Shown piece by piece: positions 46,480 through 58,310 of a DNA stretch of 64,000 nucleotides (position 1 is the first letter of the stretch; each line of letters begins with the position of its first letter). The translations under genes and the position numbers were made by a program. The DNA comes from Gnetum montanum. Lineage: Eukaryota; Streptophyta; Gnetopsida; Gnetales; Gnetaceae. The DNA lies in contig MNCI01030614.1 in assembly GCA_015680685.1 (NCBI GenBank), forward strand, positions 32,393-96,392. The letters are read 5' to 3'. The notes beneath the pieces were generated by a model. It was not told where the DNA came from. It saw only the letters and a list, made by a program, of their open reading frames with translations, and made no database searches.

Positions 46480-47900
46480 GTGAATAAATTTTCATTGGAA
46501 AATTGATCTAATATTGGTTCATCATGTTCTTGAGGTTTTAAATTTAATCTTGATAAGTGATCTACTATAACATTCTTAGTTCCTTTTTTTATCAATCATT
46601 ATGATGTCAAATTCTTACAAGATAACAAGCCATCTTATCACTCTCAGACTTACCATTGGTTTATTCATTAGACACCTAATAGCACAATGATCAGTATGGA
46701 TGTAAATAGAATACCCAAGTACATAGTGTTTGAATTTTTCAAGTATGTACACCATATCCATAATCTCCTTTTTTATGATGATCTAATTGAGTTGTGCTTC
46801 GGTAATGTCTAAGCTAGCATAGTGTATATAATAAGGTCTTTTTTGCTCATCAAGTTGAGTTAGTACTTCTCCCAATGCATAGTTTGAAGTATTCGTCCTA
46901 CTGTGAAAAGGCTTGGACCAATATAAAGCTTAAAGGATTGGTATCTTGATCAATTTCTATTTTAGAATCCTGAATGACTTCTCACATTATTCTATCAACC
47001 TAAATGGTGCATCTTTATTTGTAAATTCCACTAGTAGTTTTACAATCTCAAAATGTTTTCAATATATCTCCTATAATATCCTATATAGCCAAGAAATGAC
47101 CTAACATATTTAACTATTTATGGCCTCTAAGTGAATTTTTGAATGACTCTAATCTTTTTTGCATCTACCTTTATTCCTTTATAAGATCCTTTATGTTCAA
47201 AAACTATGTCATCTTAAACCATTAAGTGGCTCTTTGAGAACTTACTCTAAATAGCCCAATGCTTGTATGAAGTATAGCCCATATATGGAGAAATCATCCA
47301 TAAATACTTCAAATTCACTACCAATGTGTTTCTAGAAGATGCTTAATACAAGTCTCTAGAAGGTATCAAGAGCATTATACAAGCCAAAAGGCATTTTCTT
47401 ATATGCAAACATCCCCCATGGACTAGTGAACATGGTCTTCTCCTAATCTTATAGTGTGATGCAGATTTGGTTACATCCACTATATCTATCTATGAAAGTA
47501 TAGTACTAATGTCTTGTAATGGTATCCAGGACTTGGTTAACAAATGATAGAGGAAAATGATCTTAAATGTCACCTTGTTCAACAATCAGAAGTTAATACA
47601 GACCCTCCACTTGCCACCTTTCTTTGGGAAAATGATTAATGAGCTAACCCATTCACTATTTTCTATGAGATAGATGAACTCAACTTTCAATAGTTTTTCC
47701 AACTCTTGTTTGATAACTTCTTTAAGTTTTGGGTTTAATCTTCTTTGTGGTTTGTAGTGTGGTTTAATGGCTAGATTTGTATAGATTCAGTATTTATAGA
47801 TACGTGGATTGATGCTAGTGATTTCATCATAGGACCATGCAAATGCAATTGCCTATTTATTTATTACTTGCAATAGTTTTAACGTTTCTCTTTTTCAAGA
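46480..47900 (-). pseudogene. Reverse transcriptase and RNase H of element F (decayed)
   Basis: Minus strand shows KKGGKWRVCI at about 47,630, an SPWGMFAYKKMPFGL-type strand near 47,400 and EVFMDDFS at about 47,310-47,290 (catalytic DD). DAKKIRVIQKF and RSFLGYIGYYRRYI follow near 47,150-47,060, then an RNase H region toward 46,700 (TNASNYALGE-like). It aligns with element B 20,190-21,060. Frames are interrupted throughout. Confidence 0.7.
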
Positions 47901-48379
47901 TTAGCAATTATGATTAACAGTTTTTTATTATTTTTGAAAGAATATTATAATGCATCCAGTAAGGCCTTTACTTCTAGAAATTATAGTTTGTAGTTCCCTG
48001 GTATCTCTAGGTATCCCCATTCAATTTCTTCCTCCTATTGTGATTTCATGTAAGGAGGTTATTGTTTTAATTACTCTAACTTGTTTGTTTCTTTGACATA
48101 TACACTCATAATTTTGTTCAAAGGTTCTAAGCATATGTTAGATTCTACTTCATTTCTAGTGATTAGCCATTGGATGCCTTCTTTTCTAGTGGTTTCTATA
48201 TCCAAATACTATTGTACACACATTTCTTCTATACATCTATTGCATGGTGTGATGGCATCATGTTTTTTCTTCCAAATGTTTTGCACACAACTGCACCCAT
48301 TGTCATGGTATCTGATACATGGAACTCTATGTCTTTAGATAATTTTTGCTTGATCCTCCTTGAAAATTTCTAAGGACAA

Positions 48380-48830
48380 GTCTCTAATTCCAAGCTTTGT
48401 GTCCATAGTACTAAGCCATGCTCTTCCCATAATTATTGGGAATTCTTCTTTGTTATTTCATACATGTATGACTAAGAAATTAGCAAGATAGGACTAATCA
48501 CTTATGGTGGTAATTACATCCTCTACTTGTTCAAGTGGAATAGTAATTGACTTATCTGCAAGCTCTAATTGAATATTACTCTTCTTCAATGAGGAAAGAT
48601 TCCATGCCTTGTACATATCTTGTGAAATAAGGTTCACTCCTAACCTAGAATCTAAAAGATCCTTACATTATTTATGTCTTACTATTTGGATATAGACAAA
48701 TGGACTTCCATAATATGTCATTTTCTTAGCAAGTGCTCCTACTTTAATCCAATGTGTTATCATCTAAGTAAGCACGATAGTTATTAAATTCTTTTTTGTA
48801 GATATTGAAATAGTATTCTCTAGAGGATTA
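48380..48830 (-). pseudogene. Aspartic protease region of element F (decayed)
   Basis: Minus strand reads KDLLDSRLGVNLIS (decayed from D-L-G-A-S-type active site), NIQLELADKSITIPLEQVEDVI, and PIIMGRAWLSTMD, the GR.WL strand typical of Ty3 proteases. The same stretch occurs in B (VPLGQVDDVITTI, FPIIM). Confidence 0.6.
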
Positions 48831-48899
48831 TGTATGGATAGGATAGAGTCAGGTGAACTTTCCATCCTTCAAATCTTTTCTCATCTTATCCCAAAAAAA

Positions 48900-51470
48900 G
48901 GATGTTTCTTAGATCATGGCTCACTTGTTATCACATCCTCTTGTGTAGTGAGTACCCTGGTAGTGCTCTTTTGTTGTGGTTATGATGGTAGCTCTCCTTG
49001 CATGACTAGTGGTAGTACCAATGGTAAAGTATTAGGATTTTAAATTGATAAACTAGGTATTGATTTGAAGGTGTAAGAATTTGGATCCATGCATGAAGTA
49101 GTGGATCAATGATGTTCTAATGGATAGTAAGAGGAAGATGCATGGAATGAAGTATTATTAGGAAATATTAGATGTAGAACATAGTATCCATCAGAATCAT
49201 GTTGCTTGTATGGATACTGTTGCCTTGGTAGTGGCATTCTTCATGCTTGTGTTTGTTGCCACTATTGCTGGTTATGCTTCTATGATTGAAGATAAGCCAT
49301 CCTTGCATAGTATATTTATTGTTAGGGTTGTTGGAAATTACCTTTTAGATAAGATAACAATTTGGACATTTTTTTCTTGAAAAATTTGAATTAAGTACAT
49401 ATGCCCTAGACTCTTGTAAGTGGCTCATAATAGGGCTAAATTCCTTAGGATGTTGATACTAGCACACTTTGCATCCTTCATCATCTTCTGAACTAGATTC
49501 CATTAATTCCTCTATTACAACAACTTTTTCATTATACTTGTAGTTCTCTTGTCCATTTTCTCTTCTTTTTTTCTTGTTCTTGCTTTTCCTTAGAGCTTGT
49601 TTAGTATTTTCCTCTACTATCTTTAGTGTTGTAGTGAATTTTTCATCTATAGAATCTCACATTCTCTCTACCTTGGTTGCAATAGCATTAATTGATTTCT
49701 AGATTAGTAGAGTCTTACATTTGATCATATCTTCCAAAGTTTCCTCTTCTTGTGACTTACATATTCTTACATCCCTTTTTCTTATTGCCAAATCTCTATT
49801 GTATTCTTCTATTGATTTTCTTTTTCTTAAATCTCCTTCTTCTTTTACCACTTACCAATAAGTCTTTAAATTCAATGAGCTATCATTTTAGATAATTTTC
49901 CTTAGGCATATACCGCAAGAGTGTCTCTAATCTTGTTCCTTAACCCAAAAATGATGTGTCTGAGTTGTTCCCTTTGAGAAAATTTGTGTCCTAGACATAT
50001 ATGCAAATATGAATAGTATCTACCCATTGTTGCATCAAGAGATTCATGTATTCCTTATTTCCATCCTTGGATCTATTTTCTGAAATTGGACACTCTAGAG
50101 TAGGTTTGATACTTATCATTAAAGAGTTCTAGCATGGTACTTCTTTCAGTTCTAAGCATCTATACCAACTCTCTACCTTCTTTATGAGTGTTCTAGGAAA
50201 CAACTTTAATATCTTCCAATTGTTTTCAATATTTTGTAGGGGCACAAGCATTATGACAAGCTTGAAGATGATGTTGTGGATTTACATTGTATCTTCCTTT
50301 AAACTTTGGAAGATTATTCATACCTAGTCGCTTGATGTGACTATTCCTTATATGCTTGATAGGAATGTACATGGCTTCCATGATGTTAATTATGTTTCAA
50401 GTGGCCAGTAGGGGTTATTGGTAGTCTTCAAGTTCATTAGCCCTTTTGTAGTAATGATCATTTCAATGCTCATGATATTCTTTTTCCTCATGCAAGATCC
50501 TTTTTCTTCATTCATTATGGTTTTTATCCTCTTCATAAAGATGCTTTCTTCTACATGCATATCTCTCATGGTCCCTTCATCTTTCCCCATCATGATCCCT
50601 TAGTCTTTGTTCTCTTTTTCCAAAATTTGTATATGAATGTCAAGAAGAAGATGATGAAGTTGGAGAATGGTGCTAGTTGATCCTCCTTTTATGACTCTTT
50701 AATTCATCCCTTTTAGAATCAGTGGAGGTATTAGGCCTTGAATTCCTCCTAAGTGTAGAATCTTCATTATCTCTTCCAGGAGTTTCTACAAAAAGCCAAA
50801 TGCAACTTGATCTTAATGGGATCTTCAATGTGGATGATTGGTGTTTGAGAATGGGACCCATGAGCATGATAAAGCTTCTTAATTTTGAATATGACATCTT
50901 ATCTTTCTTCTAGTATAATGGTTTAAGGTGCTTTATTTCCCTTGTCATGCTCATGTCCTGTCTCCATGATGACATCCCTTCATGCTTGAGCCTCCATTAG
51001 TTGGNATCTCCATGATGACATCCCTTCATGCTTGAGCCTCCATTAGTTGGTATAGCCTATTCATGTACTTGGTGATGTGGTAACCTTCTTGAAAATGACT
51101 AAGGTTTGACCTCATAAGATTTGCTTGAAGCATCGATAGTGCTAATGTTCCATTGGTAAGACAAAGTTACCCTATAAATATTTCCATCTATGTTATTCAT
51201 CCTAGTGAAAAACAAATGTGAAGTTAGGATAGTAACGATCAATGTGAGCATAGGAAATTTTGGTTTGCAACAATGCACTTCAATCTTCTTCATTATAATC
51301 CTTGTCATGATTCTCATTAAATTGAGTAGCAAATTGAGATTTTTCCTTAGTTGTAGAATCTATATTAATTGTTTGATGCTTGAGTGTGCACTTTTGAGAA
51401 AATTATTTTAAGTGTGAAAATGTGCTTTATGATACTTGATATAACAAACTTTATAAAATTAACTACTTAG
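48900..51470 (-). pseudogene. gag: gag region of element F (decayed)
   Basis: Recognised by alignment with H and D: TNNPYWPLET (50,420-50,390) matches the DDEPLLAT / GPLLAT position just before the capsid core. Core-like sequence at 50,290-49,860 is heavily broken. 49,060-49,350 corresponds to the Tyr/Gln-rich tail. The single-N artefact at 51,005 lies in the N-terminal region. Confidence 0.55.
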
Positions 51471-51483
51471 CAAACATTGACAC

Positions 51484-51503
51484 ATCCCTGATCATGGTGC
51501 CAA
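51484..51503 (-). promoter_or_regulatory. Primer-binding site of element F (tRNA-Asp-like)
   Basis: TTGGCACCATGATCAGGGAT follows the LTR end. It agrees with the tRNA-Asp complement TGGCGCCGTTGCCGGGGA except mainly at CpG-derived positions. Confidence 0.6.
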
Positions 51504-52360
51504 TGATGAGTAGTTGGGTATTCCAACACTTAATTGTACAAGTCATAAGTGTTTACATGCAACTTGATCATAATCCATAGATGGACATTGTAAATATACT
51601 AAGAGTTGATGTTTTGTTTGTGATAATTATCTTCTTAAGTAGAGTTAGCGAAGTGCAAGTTGAATGGTTTAACTCTTAGTAAGACATATGATATGATGAT
51701 GTTGTTTGATTCAAATTAAAACTAAGTGTTGTCATGGTGAAAATGGATATGAATGGTAAGTCTAAGTGTGAAAGAAATATAAATCTAATCTAGGCTATGA
51801 TGATAAGTATTTGTTTCTGGCTTGTCATACACATCCTAGGCTAATGTAACTGTCACTGAGATTACCAAGTAAATTCACTATTAAGTGAATCAAGTGACGT
51901 CACTACTGGGTTACCAAATAGCTACACATTCTGCTCAAAACTAATCGTACTTATATTTCCTTACTAAAGGACATTAAAAAATTAAAGTACTTAGAAAATA
52001 TAAAGGACTTAATCAAAGTAAACATTCTAAAAAGTAAAATGAATCTAAGTGAGATGTTGCAATGGTGAGAAATAATTTTTATCTGTATTTCCAATCATGA
52101 ATTGTGTCTAGGAACAATTCACTCAAATAAAGACTCCGTATAATTATTAATCACCACATTGCAACTATTCAATCTAACTCTAAGTTTAGGTTACAAAAAC
52201 AAATAGCCAGAATCTGGCTAAGTATTGGTGAAAGTTGTTATTTTGACATAACAATGGGTTGGTATTTATAAGCATAACCATGGCCCACTACATCACATCT
52301 ACGATGATGATGTATGTAGGGCTACAATATTGATATCGTAGATACAACCTCATAGTCCAT
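51504..52360 (-). repeat. 5' LTR of element F (upper edge approximate)
   Basis: Ends ACTACTCATCA on the minus strand next to the primer site. It shares TAACTGTCACTGAGATTACC, CTACTGGGTTACCAAATAGC and a CATCTACGATGATGATGTATG palindrome zone with 30,310-31,016. The outer boundary near 52,360 is not sharp. Confidence 0.7.
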
Positions 52361-52429
52361 ATGCAAAGGTTATGAAGATGAAAACATATGATAAATGTTT
52401 CTCCTCAATGTCCTCTTTGTAGAACTGAA

Positions 52430-52640
52430 GACTCATTTTTTAATGTTTTATTAAGCATCCTGTTGCTTAGCATATTTGGAAATGCACACACAGAATTTGC
52501 AACTTTTTTAACCAAGCATTAATGAAGTTATTTTTGGTGATAAGCTTGCTTTGTCTACTTTCTTTCTTTGCATTTGGAAATTTTTTTGATCACTTATTCT
52601 CTACTCTATTTAAAAGCTTCAGTGTATAGTTATTTTCTAG
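52430..52640 (+). pseudogene. LINE zf-RVT fragment
   Basis: Broken frame resembling 14,553-14,720: a C-x-x-A-x-x-W-like CCLAYLEMHTQ start, NEVIFGDKLAL and FFLCIWKFF. Only ~70 residues are preserved, so the call is weak. Confidence 0.35.
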
Positions 52641-53804
52641 CAGCAAGAGCATAACTATGACCTTTTTTTAGGAGCCAAATGCCATATTTTTAAAGATATT
52701 ATTTTTTAGCTACAACTTTAGAAAAAAATCTCTCATTGAAAGCTAGAAAATTAATTTGTTTTGTACAATATTAATTTCTTTTTATTTTAAAGGCTCAAGG
52801 ATAGGGAACCTTCAGCTTTTGTTGCTATTTGTTCTTTATTTTTATTAATGTATTCTTTTATTTTTAGAGAGAGGTTTCTCCTTCTCTTTATAAGAAACCA
52901 TTTAGTAAGAAGTGAAAATTCATGAAGGTGCTTTTGAATAAGGGTAAGGTCTAATCCATATTCTATTCTAAAGGTGAGATTTAGGATTGGTTGTATCTCC
53001 AAAATGGTTGGGCTTTTTCTTTAGACTCTCTATTTGATGATTTAATGTAACTTAATTTTTAAAATATTATTATTCATTTATTAAGGGTCTAATACCCCCA
53101 ACATGTAAACTAGGTTTCCTATAAAAAGTTAATTTTCTTTTTACATCTTAAATAGATATCTTTACAATTGAGGAGATATTAATTTCTATGTTGCTATGGA
53201 GTTTCACTTCTCCTTAGTACTTATTATGTTTGTACTTTAATTTTTTTAATTATAAATATTATTTTTAGGGTATAATACCTTCTTCTAACAAAATGAGAAG
53301 TTTCAACCACCCATATTTGTATAAATTAAATTCAATGTAGATGATTGATGATTTTTGTAGTACTCCCAAATAACAAGTTCTTAGTAAAACATAAACCTAC
53401 AAGCTCATAAGTAGATGCTTAAATGAAAAACTTCTTAATAGGCAAAACCAAATATTTATAATGGATATATAACATCTAATATCAATATGTAGGAGTAAAA
53501 ATAAATATGTAAAATGTGTACTTGCAGGGCATAATTTACTTATAATTGTTGAAGCTAAGATAAAGAGATTTAGTACATATGCAAGGGAAAAACCTTTTTA
53601 TTAAAATGTTACCTAGAACATTTGATAATATTTTTAATAATTTCAAAAGTCATAGCACATGTATTTTTCTCATCCCATAGATCTAAAGGACTACGAACTT
53701 ATTGAAATTCAATTTCAAATTTATTGAACTGTAAAGGATTACAAACTTATTGAAATTCAATTTCCCCCCCCTTGAACTGTAAAATATTGTAATTTTTCAT
53801 GATA
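52641..53804. other. Intergenic sequence downstream of the NLR gene
   Basis: No gene seen. It contains a C8 run at 53,763-53,771 and a partial duplication of TTGAAATTCAATTTC (about 53,703 and 53,750). Confidence 0.5.
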
Positions 53805-54521
53805 TTAACTCATTTCACCTATTATACATTTTGGTTCTACAGGTTTAGTTTCCAATTTCTCCCATTCTTGAATTAGGTGGGAAGAGCCTTTGACATCGAT
53901 GACTTTAAGCGATCTCATTTGAAGGAACACGTTCATCCACTTGGCTTCCAATTTAGGGCATCGGGCAACCCCCAGAGTCTGTAAAGCCGGCAGCAAGTGG
54001 AATGATGTACCCAGGTTCTGTAAATTGCTGCATCCATTTAACAGTAGATACTTTAAAGATGACAAGTTTTCAAAACTTCCGGGGATCTCCTTTAAACCTC
54101 TACACTCGGATATGCGTAAATACTCCAGAGATGATAGCTGCTCAAAAGTACATGGAAATTCCGTGAACTCTTGACACCCTTCTAACGATATAGATACTAA
54201 TGAAGCACACAATCCCAAACTGGGTGGAAGTTGCGTGCTTGAGTTCCGCAAGACAAGTCGTCTAAAATGCGGCAACAAATGCAACTCATCTGGTATGTGC
54301 CTCAAACGTTGACATGTCGATAGCATAAGTTCTCTCAGGGATTTCAGTTTTGATAAAAGCCCCTCTGTTATTTCTTCTGACGGATATCTTCCAATGTACA
54401 GTGTCTCCAGCTGGCACAACGCCGAATCATCTTCTTCCGAAAGGGTATGAAGAAATAGCTGGGCACTTGCTTCCACTTTTGGAGGGAATCGAAGAAATAC
54501 AGTTCTAATAGAGCCTGGCAT
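53805..54521 (-). other. NLR exon 9: leucine-rich repeats
   Basis: 238 codons after a GTTCAG acceptor. About seven repeats of the plant NLR type are visible: LKSLRELMLSTCQRLRHIP, LPHFRRLVLRNSSTQLPPS, CASLVSISLEGCQEFTEFP, LSSLEYLRISECRGLKEIP, LSSLKYLLLNGCSNLQNLG, LPALQTLGVARCPKLE, MRSLKVIDVKGSSHL. The stop TAA is at 53,805-53,807. The LRR is fairly short for this class. Confidence 0.85.
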
Positions 54522-55270
54522 CTGAACGCATCAAATCATAGAAAAGTATACATATATTTAAAAAAGGCTCGGAGTATTAAAATAAATAAATAAGTATTGA
54601 ACTAAAATATCTCACGGCCTGCCTGGCTCGCCCACCGACCTTGTCGAGGTAGACACTGTTGCTTGGACGGTAATCTAATCTTCTCAAGGATACCAGCCCA
54701 CTCGTATCAAAAGGCAGTTCTTGCACGGGGGACTCCCAGACTATAAGTTTGGAAAAAGTGGATTTGCATTTCCCTGTAACTGTTATTGCCGTGGCCGTGG
54801 ATGCAGAGTGGGTTATATAAAATTGCGTCGAAAATATTCGAAGAGAGGAAGCCATCATATCCAGCTTCTCCGCAGGCAATTTCAAGATGTTTCCTTCCAC
54901 CCTATCCTGAAGATGAATGCCTTTCAACTGACAAAGCATATCCTGCATTTCATTCATGTTCCATTTTTATCACATAGTAATATAACAATGATGCAATAAC
55001 CCAAGTTAGTATTCAACTGAAAATCTGACACTACGTGGAAGCGTGGCGCCTGTAACTGAGCTATTCTGAGAAAAGGTTTCTATTAAGAAGATGGAAGCCT
55101 TTAAGCCTGCCTCCGATATAAATTTGTGACGATGAGTGTTACGTTTTGTGCGCTGCCCTTGCAGCCGTAACATTTTCTATTAAAATGGGGAAAAACAATA
55201 AAAAATCAAAAGCACCAATCGTTATGATCATCTACTACTGCTAACTAAAACGATAACGGCATAAATATAC

Positions 55271-56325
55271 CGGATTATTGAATTGCTCAATTAGTTTCTG
55301 AAATTGCAAAACGGTTGTTATTCTGTTGAATTCACATCTTTTTTTGGCCATCTCTAGAATTACGTCGTGCACGCGAATCTTCAACATATCCTGCGTATCC
55401 AGTAGCACTCCTTTGCTGAACTCGTTTGGGCACGATTTGATTAGGGCCCTCCTTTCTAATACAAGCATTGTCTCCTTTCCAAATATCCTTTCCATGGATT
55501 CCCACCTTCTAGTGCCGCCGAAGAAGGCGCAAATGTCCAAGAATGCTTCCCGGTGGCACTCTTCAAGATCATCGAAAGCAAAGGCAAAGAAATCGACCGT
55601 CTTCCCTCCAAAACGCTGTCCAGACGCCTGACCTCGCTCGTCTTTAATAACTGCCAGAGCGCTGTTCATGTCTTTTTCATACCTTACATATCTTCCCACC
55701 ATTTCTATTAGCAAGGGAACTCCCCCACATATTCTGAGCATGTATTTCATGTCGTCTGCATTTATCTCTGCAGCACGATTGCTCAGTTGTGTTTTTAGAA
55801 GACGTGTGGCCTCATCATCTGGCAATGACGTAACATCATAATTCTTAATGGCAGTACCATCAGAAATATCCAACCCATCACGTATTATCTCATCCCTCGC
55901 AGTGAGAAGCAACCTAAGCTTCTTGCTCCTGTGCAGATTCTTGGGAAGCAGATTTGCAAGTTCTTGGAACCTTAGAACATTGTCTACATAAATAAAACAT
56001 GGTTTAACTTGAAACTGGTCCGTAAGAGCAGTCTGGCCTTGAGAGTACGATGGCGGCTTTCTGTAATTTCCCTCGGCGTTTGTAATGTCATCTAGTATCG
56101 TTTGCTGCGCCTCTGTTACGTTAGCCGAACTATGAATGGATTCGAACAGGCAAACTTTGGAAAAGCCAAAGTCGTCGGCTAAGTTGTCAATGCTTGCGTA
56201 CACGGCATCCGCAAGGGTGGTTTTTCCAATCCCGCCAAACCCGTGTACAATGACAGCCACCACATTCTTTTCACTTTCAAATTCTAGCCTCTCCACTATT
56301 TGCTCCACTGAATTATTGATTCCCA
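55271..56325 (-). other. NLR exon 6: NB-ARC nucleotide-binding domain
   Basis: 351 codons and fully open. The preceding intron (56,424-56,326, GTAAAG...TTTTTCAG) is itself free of stops and a multiple of three, so the frame reads through it. P-loop lysine, kinase-2 aspartate, the GLPL-like CGGVPL and the MHD-like VHDV are all present, so the ATPase switch looks intact. Confidence 0.85.
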
Positions 56326-56698
56326 CTGAAAAACACAAAATCAATCGATTATGCCACTTCCAGTCCTGGACAAACATTTTGAAAAGACGCAGAAAGTTTA
56401 GAATGGTTGAAATGAGAGCTTTACCTGCATCAGAGGGGTACAGCTTCTGTCTTGGAAATTGTATGCCCCGGTTGGCATCGTAAACACAGATGATGGCCTG
56501 CAGCATCAAATGTGTGTACATCATGTTTAACTCCTGCCGGAGACACTGTAAACGTTGCATATGGACGGATGCACCTAAAAGGCTGCAAAGTTATTTAAAA
56601 ACGAATTAAGTGTATATATAAATAACAGCTTTTGTTTTTCACTTCTTTGTGCTTAAAATTTAAAACAGAAAACTGGAAAAGAGACTATTTCTACTTAC

Positions 56699-57024
56699 TT
56701 GGACCAAAAAGATGAACTGGAACAAGAAAAACACATGAGTGCTCCTTGAATCACTAATGTGAGTGCTTCTTCCATGATGCCTGCCATGTTTTGTTGGAGT
56801 CTTGGTCATTTCTTCAGTTCCTTTAGATATGTAGCCAGCTTCACCATCTCCTCTAGCAGAACAAGGCATTCTGCTTTATTAGATGAGATGGTCTCGAATC
56901 TTTCTAGAAGGAAGGCCACTGCAACTAATCCAGCTGCTACCCAATGAGATTTTCCAATTCCTTCCAGAGCGGTTTTGGCTATGCTTATTAGTAAATCCCC
57001 TTGCCCACTTGATAATGACCTATG
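56699..57024 (-). other. NLR exon 4: helical N-terminal domain with TGA
   Basis: Reads LLISIAKTALEGIG, HWVAAGLVAVAFLLERFETI, KAECLVLLEEMVKLATYLKE, then TGA (56,806-56,808), then in the same frame QQNMAGIMEEALTLVIQGAL. The four amphipathic/hydrophobic helices recall the HeLo/MCAfunc-type bundles at the N-termini of plant cell-death proteins, an inference from pattern only. The TGA is one step from CGA (Arg). Confidence 0.6.
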
Positions 57025-57469
57025 CTGTTGCTCCCAAAACACAATGATACATTGCTAGTCTTAAGAACATGAATAGAAGAGACAAACAGGACATAATACT
57101 AACCAAGCAAAAATTTTAACACTTAAAAAGCTTATAGTAATTTGTAACATAATACTCTTCAATTAACCAAAAAAATAGTTATCTCAAACAAAGTTATTAC
57201 ATTTTATCTATAAAATATTAAAAAATTAATACCAATAAAAAATAGGTAATTATTAAATGAAACTTTAGCATGATGCATTAGGCATTTAGCCATATATAAT
57301 ATTATGATAAATTAAGTATGCTTACAAAATTTATAACAATGCAAAAGCTTTATTAAAAAGTCATCATTGAACTTAAAACAAGGAGTCAAGGATAATTTTC
57401 AACTGTAAAGCAAAATTAGATAGCCAACTCCATTTTGTTAAGATGATGCCAGGACAATGATGATGATGA

Positions 57470-58310
57470 AGCAACATTAGAGTGAAGCAAGGATGCCCTT
57501 TATCCCTAACTCTCTTTGATCTCCTTGGTGATGAGTCTCATGATTGTACTTGTACTTGTACAAAAACTATAAACATGTTATCAAAATGACACTACCTACA
57601 TTTATCCTCTCATAAAGGTATACAAAATATGTTGCAAATTCTACAAATTTTTTTTGTGAACTAGAGAACTAAGACTCTACATGTAAGTAGAAACAAATGC
57701 AAAACATTAGGATTATGGTTTTAGAAGATAAGAAAACAAAATTTTTTAAGCTATCGTTTATTCTATACTGGTGTATAAGTGTGTTATTTGGAAAAGGTTT
57801 TAGTGCAAAAAATTGGCAAGCTATTGAAAGGGTACAAAAACTATTTTTATTAAATGAATTGAGGGTAAAGACACAATAGCCTTTTCCTATGCTATATTTG
57901 TAATGTGACTTACTCTCCATAGAAATTGAATCTCTTTGTTAATTCATTAGCTATATTTAAAATTTGACAAAATTTGAGCAAACCAAATTTTAGTTATGGG
58001 CTTATGGTCAAATGAAAAAGGCATTAAAAAGTTTTAGTTGGAGTACATTAAAGGTAATCAACTACATTTACAAGTTTTCCATTTTACAACTAAACATTCT
58101 AATAATAAAACCTCACAGATTAATCAAGAAGTTTCATTTCAGTTCACATCACTCTTGATATAAAGTGGAAGATAGGTTAACCTTTGTAGGGAAGGGTGCA
58201 TATGCAAATTATGTGGATTAAGAACTAATGAGAAATAATATGTTGTAGGACAAAAATATAATATTGCAACAAAAACTTGGTATGAACTATTTTTGTTACC
58301 ATTTCCACTT
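57470..58310 (+). pseudogene. LINE relic in NLR intron 3, opposite strand
   Basis: 57,474-57,533 reads RVKQGCPLSLTLFDLLGDES, the RT motif GV.QGCPLSP.LF. of plant LINEs. Further on come KTKTLHVSRNKCKTL, IERVQKLFLLNELRVKTQ (57,820-57,877) and CICKLCGLRTNEK (about 58,197-58,237), all in LINE order. It is highly decayed and antisense to the NLR, inside its largest intron. Confidence 0.55.

Larger units (their letters stand above)
30310..52360 (-). mobile_element. Element F: full-length autonomous Ty3 element, interrupted by element D
   Basis: Read on the minus strand from high to low coordinates: 5' LTR (51,504-~52,360), tRNA-Asp-like primer site, gag, protease, RT, RNase H, integrase, non-coding module, then (after D) the rest of the module, third ORF and 3' LTR. 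Removing D and one CCTAG copy joins the module smoothly and restores the order seen in A. Without D the element is about 13.3 kb, a size known for Athila- and Tat-type plant elements. All frames are broken by stops. The low-coordinate edge of the 3' LTR and the high edge of the 5' LTR are approximate. Confidence 0.8.

Noticed and set aside
53941-54174. 77-codon plus-strand frame
   Set aside because: Antisense of the NLR LRR exon.
55326-56483. Plus-strand frames opposite the NB-ARC exon
   Set aside because: Shadows of the NLR coding strand.
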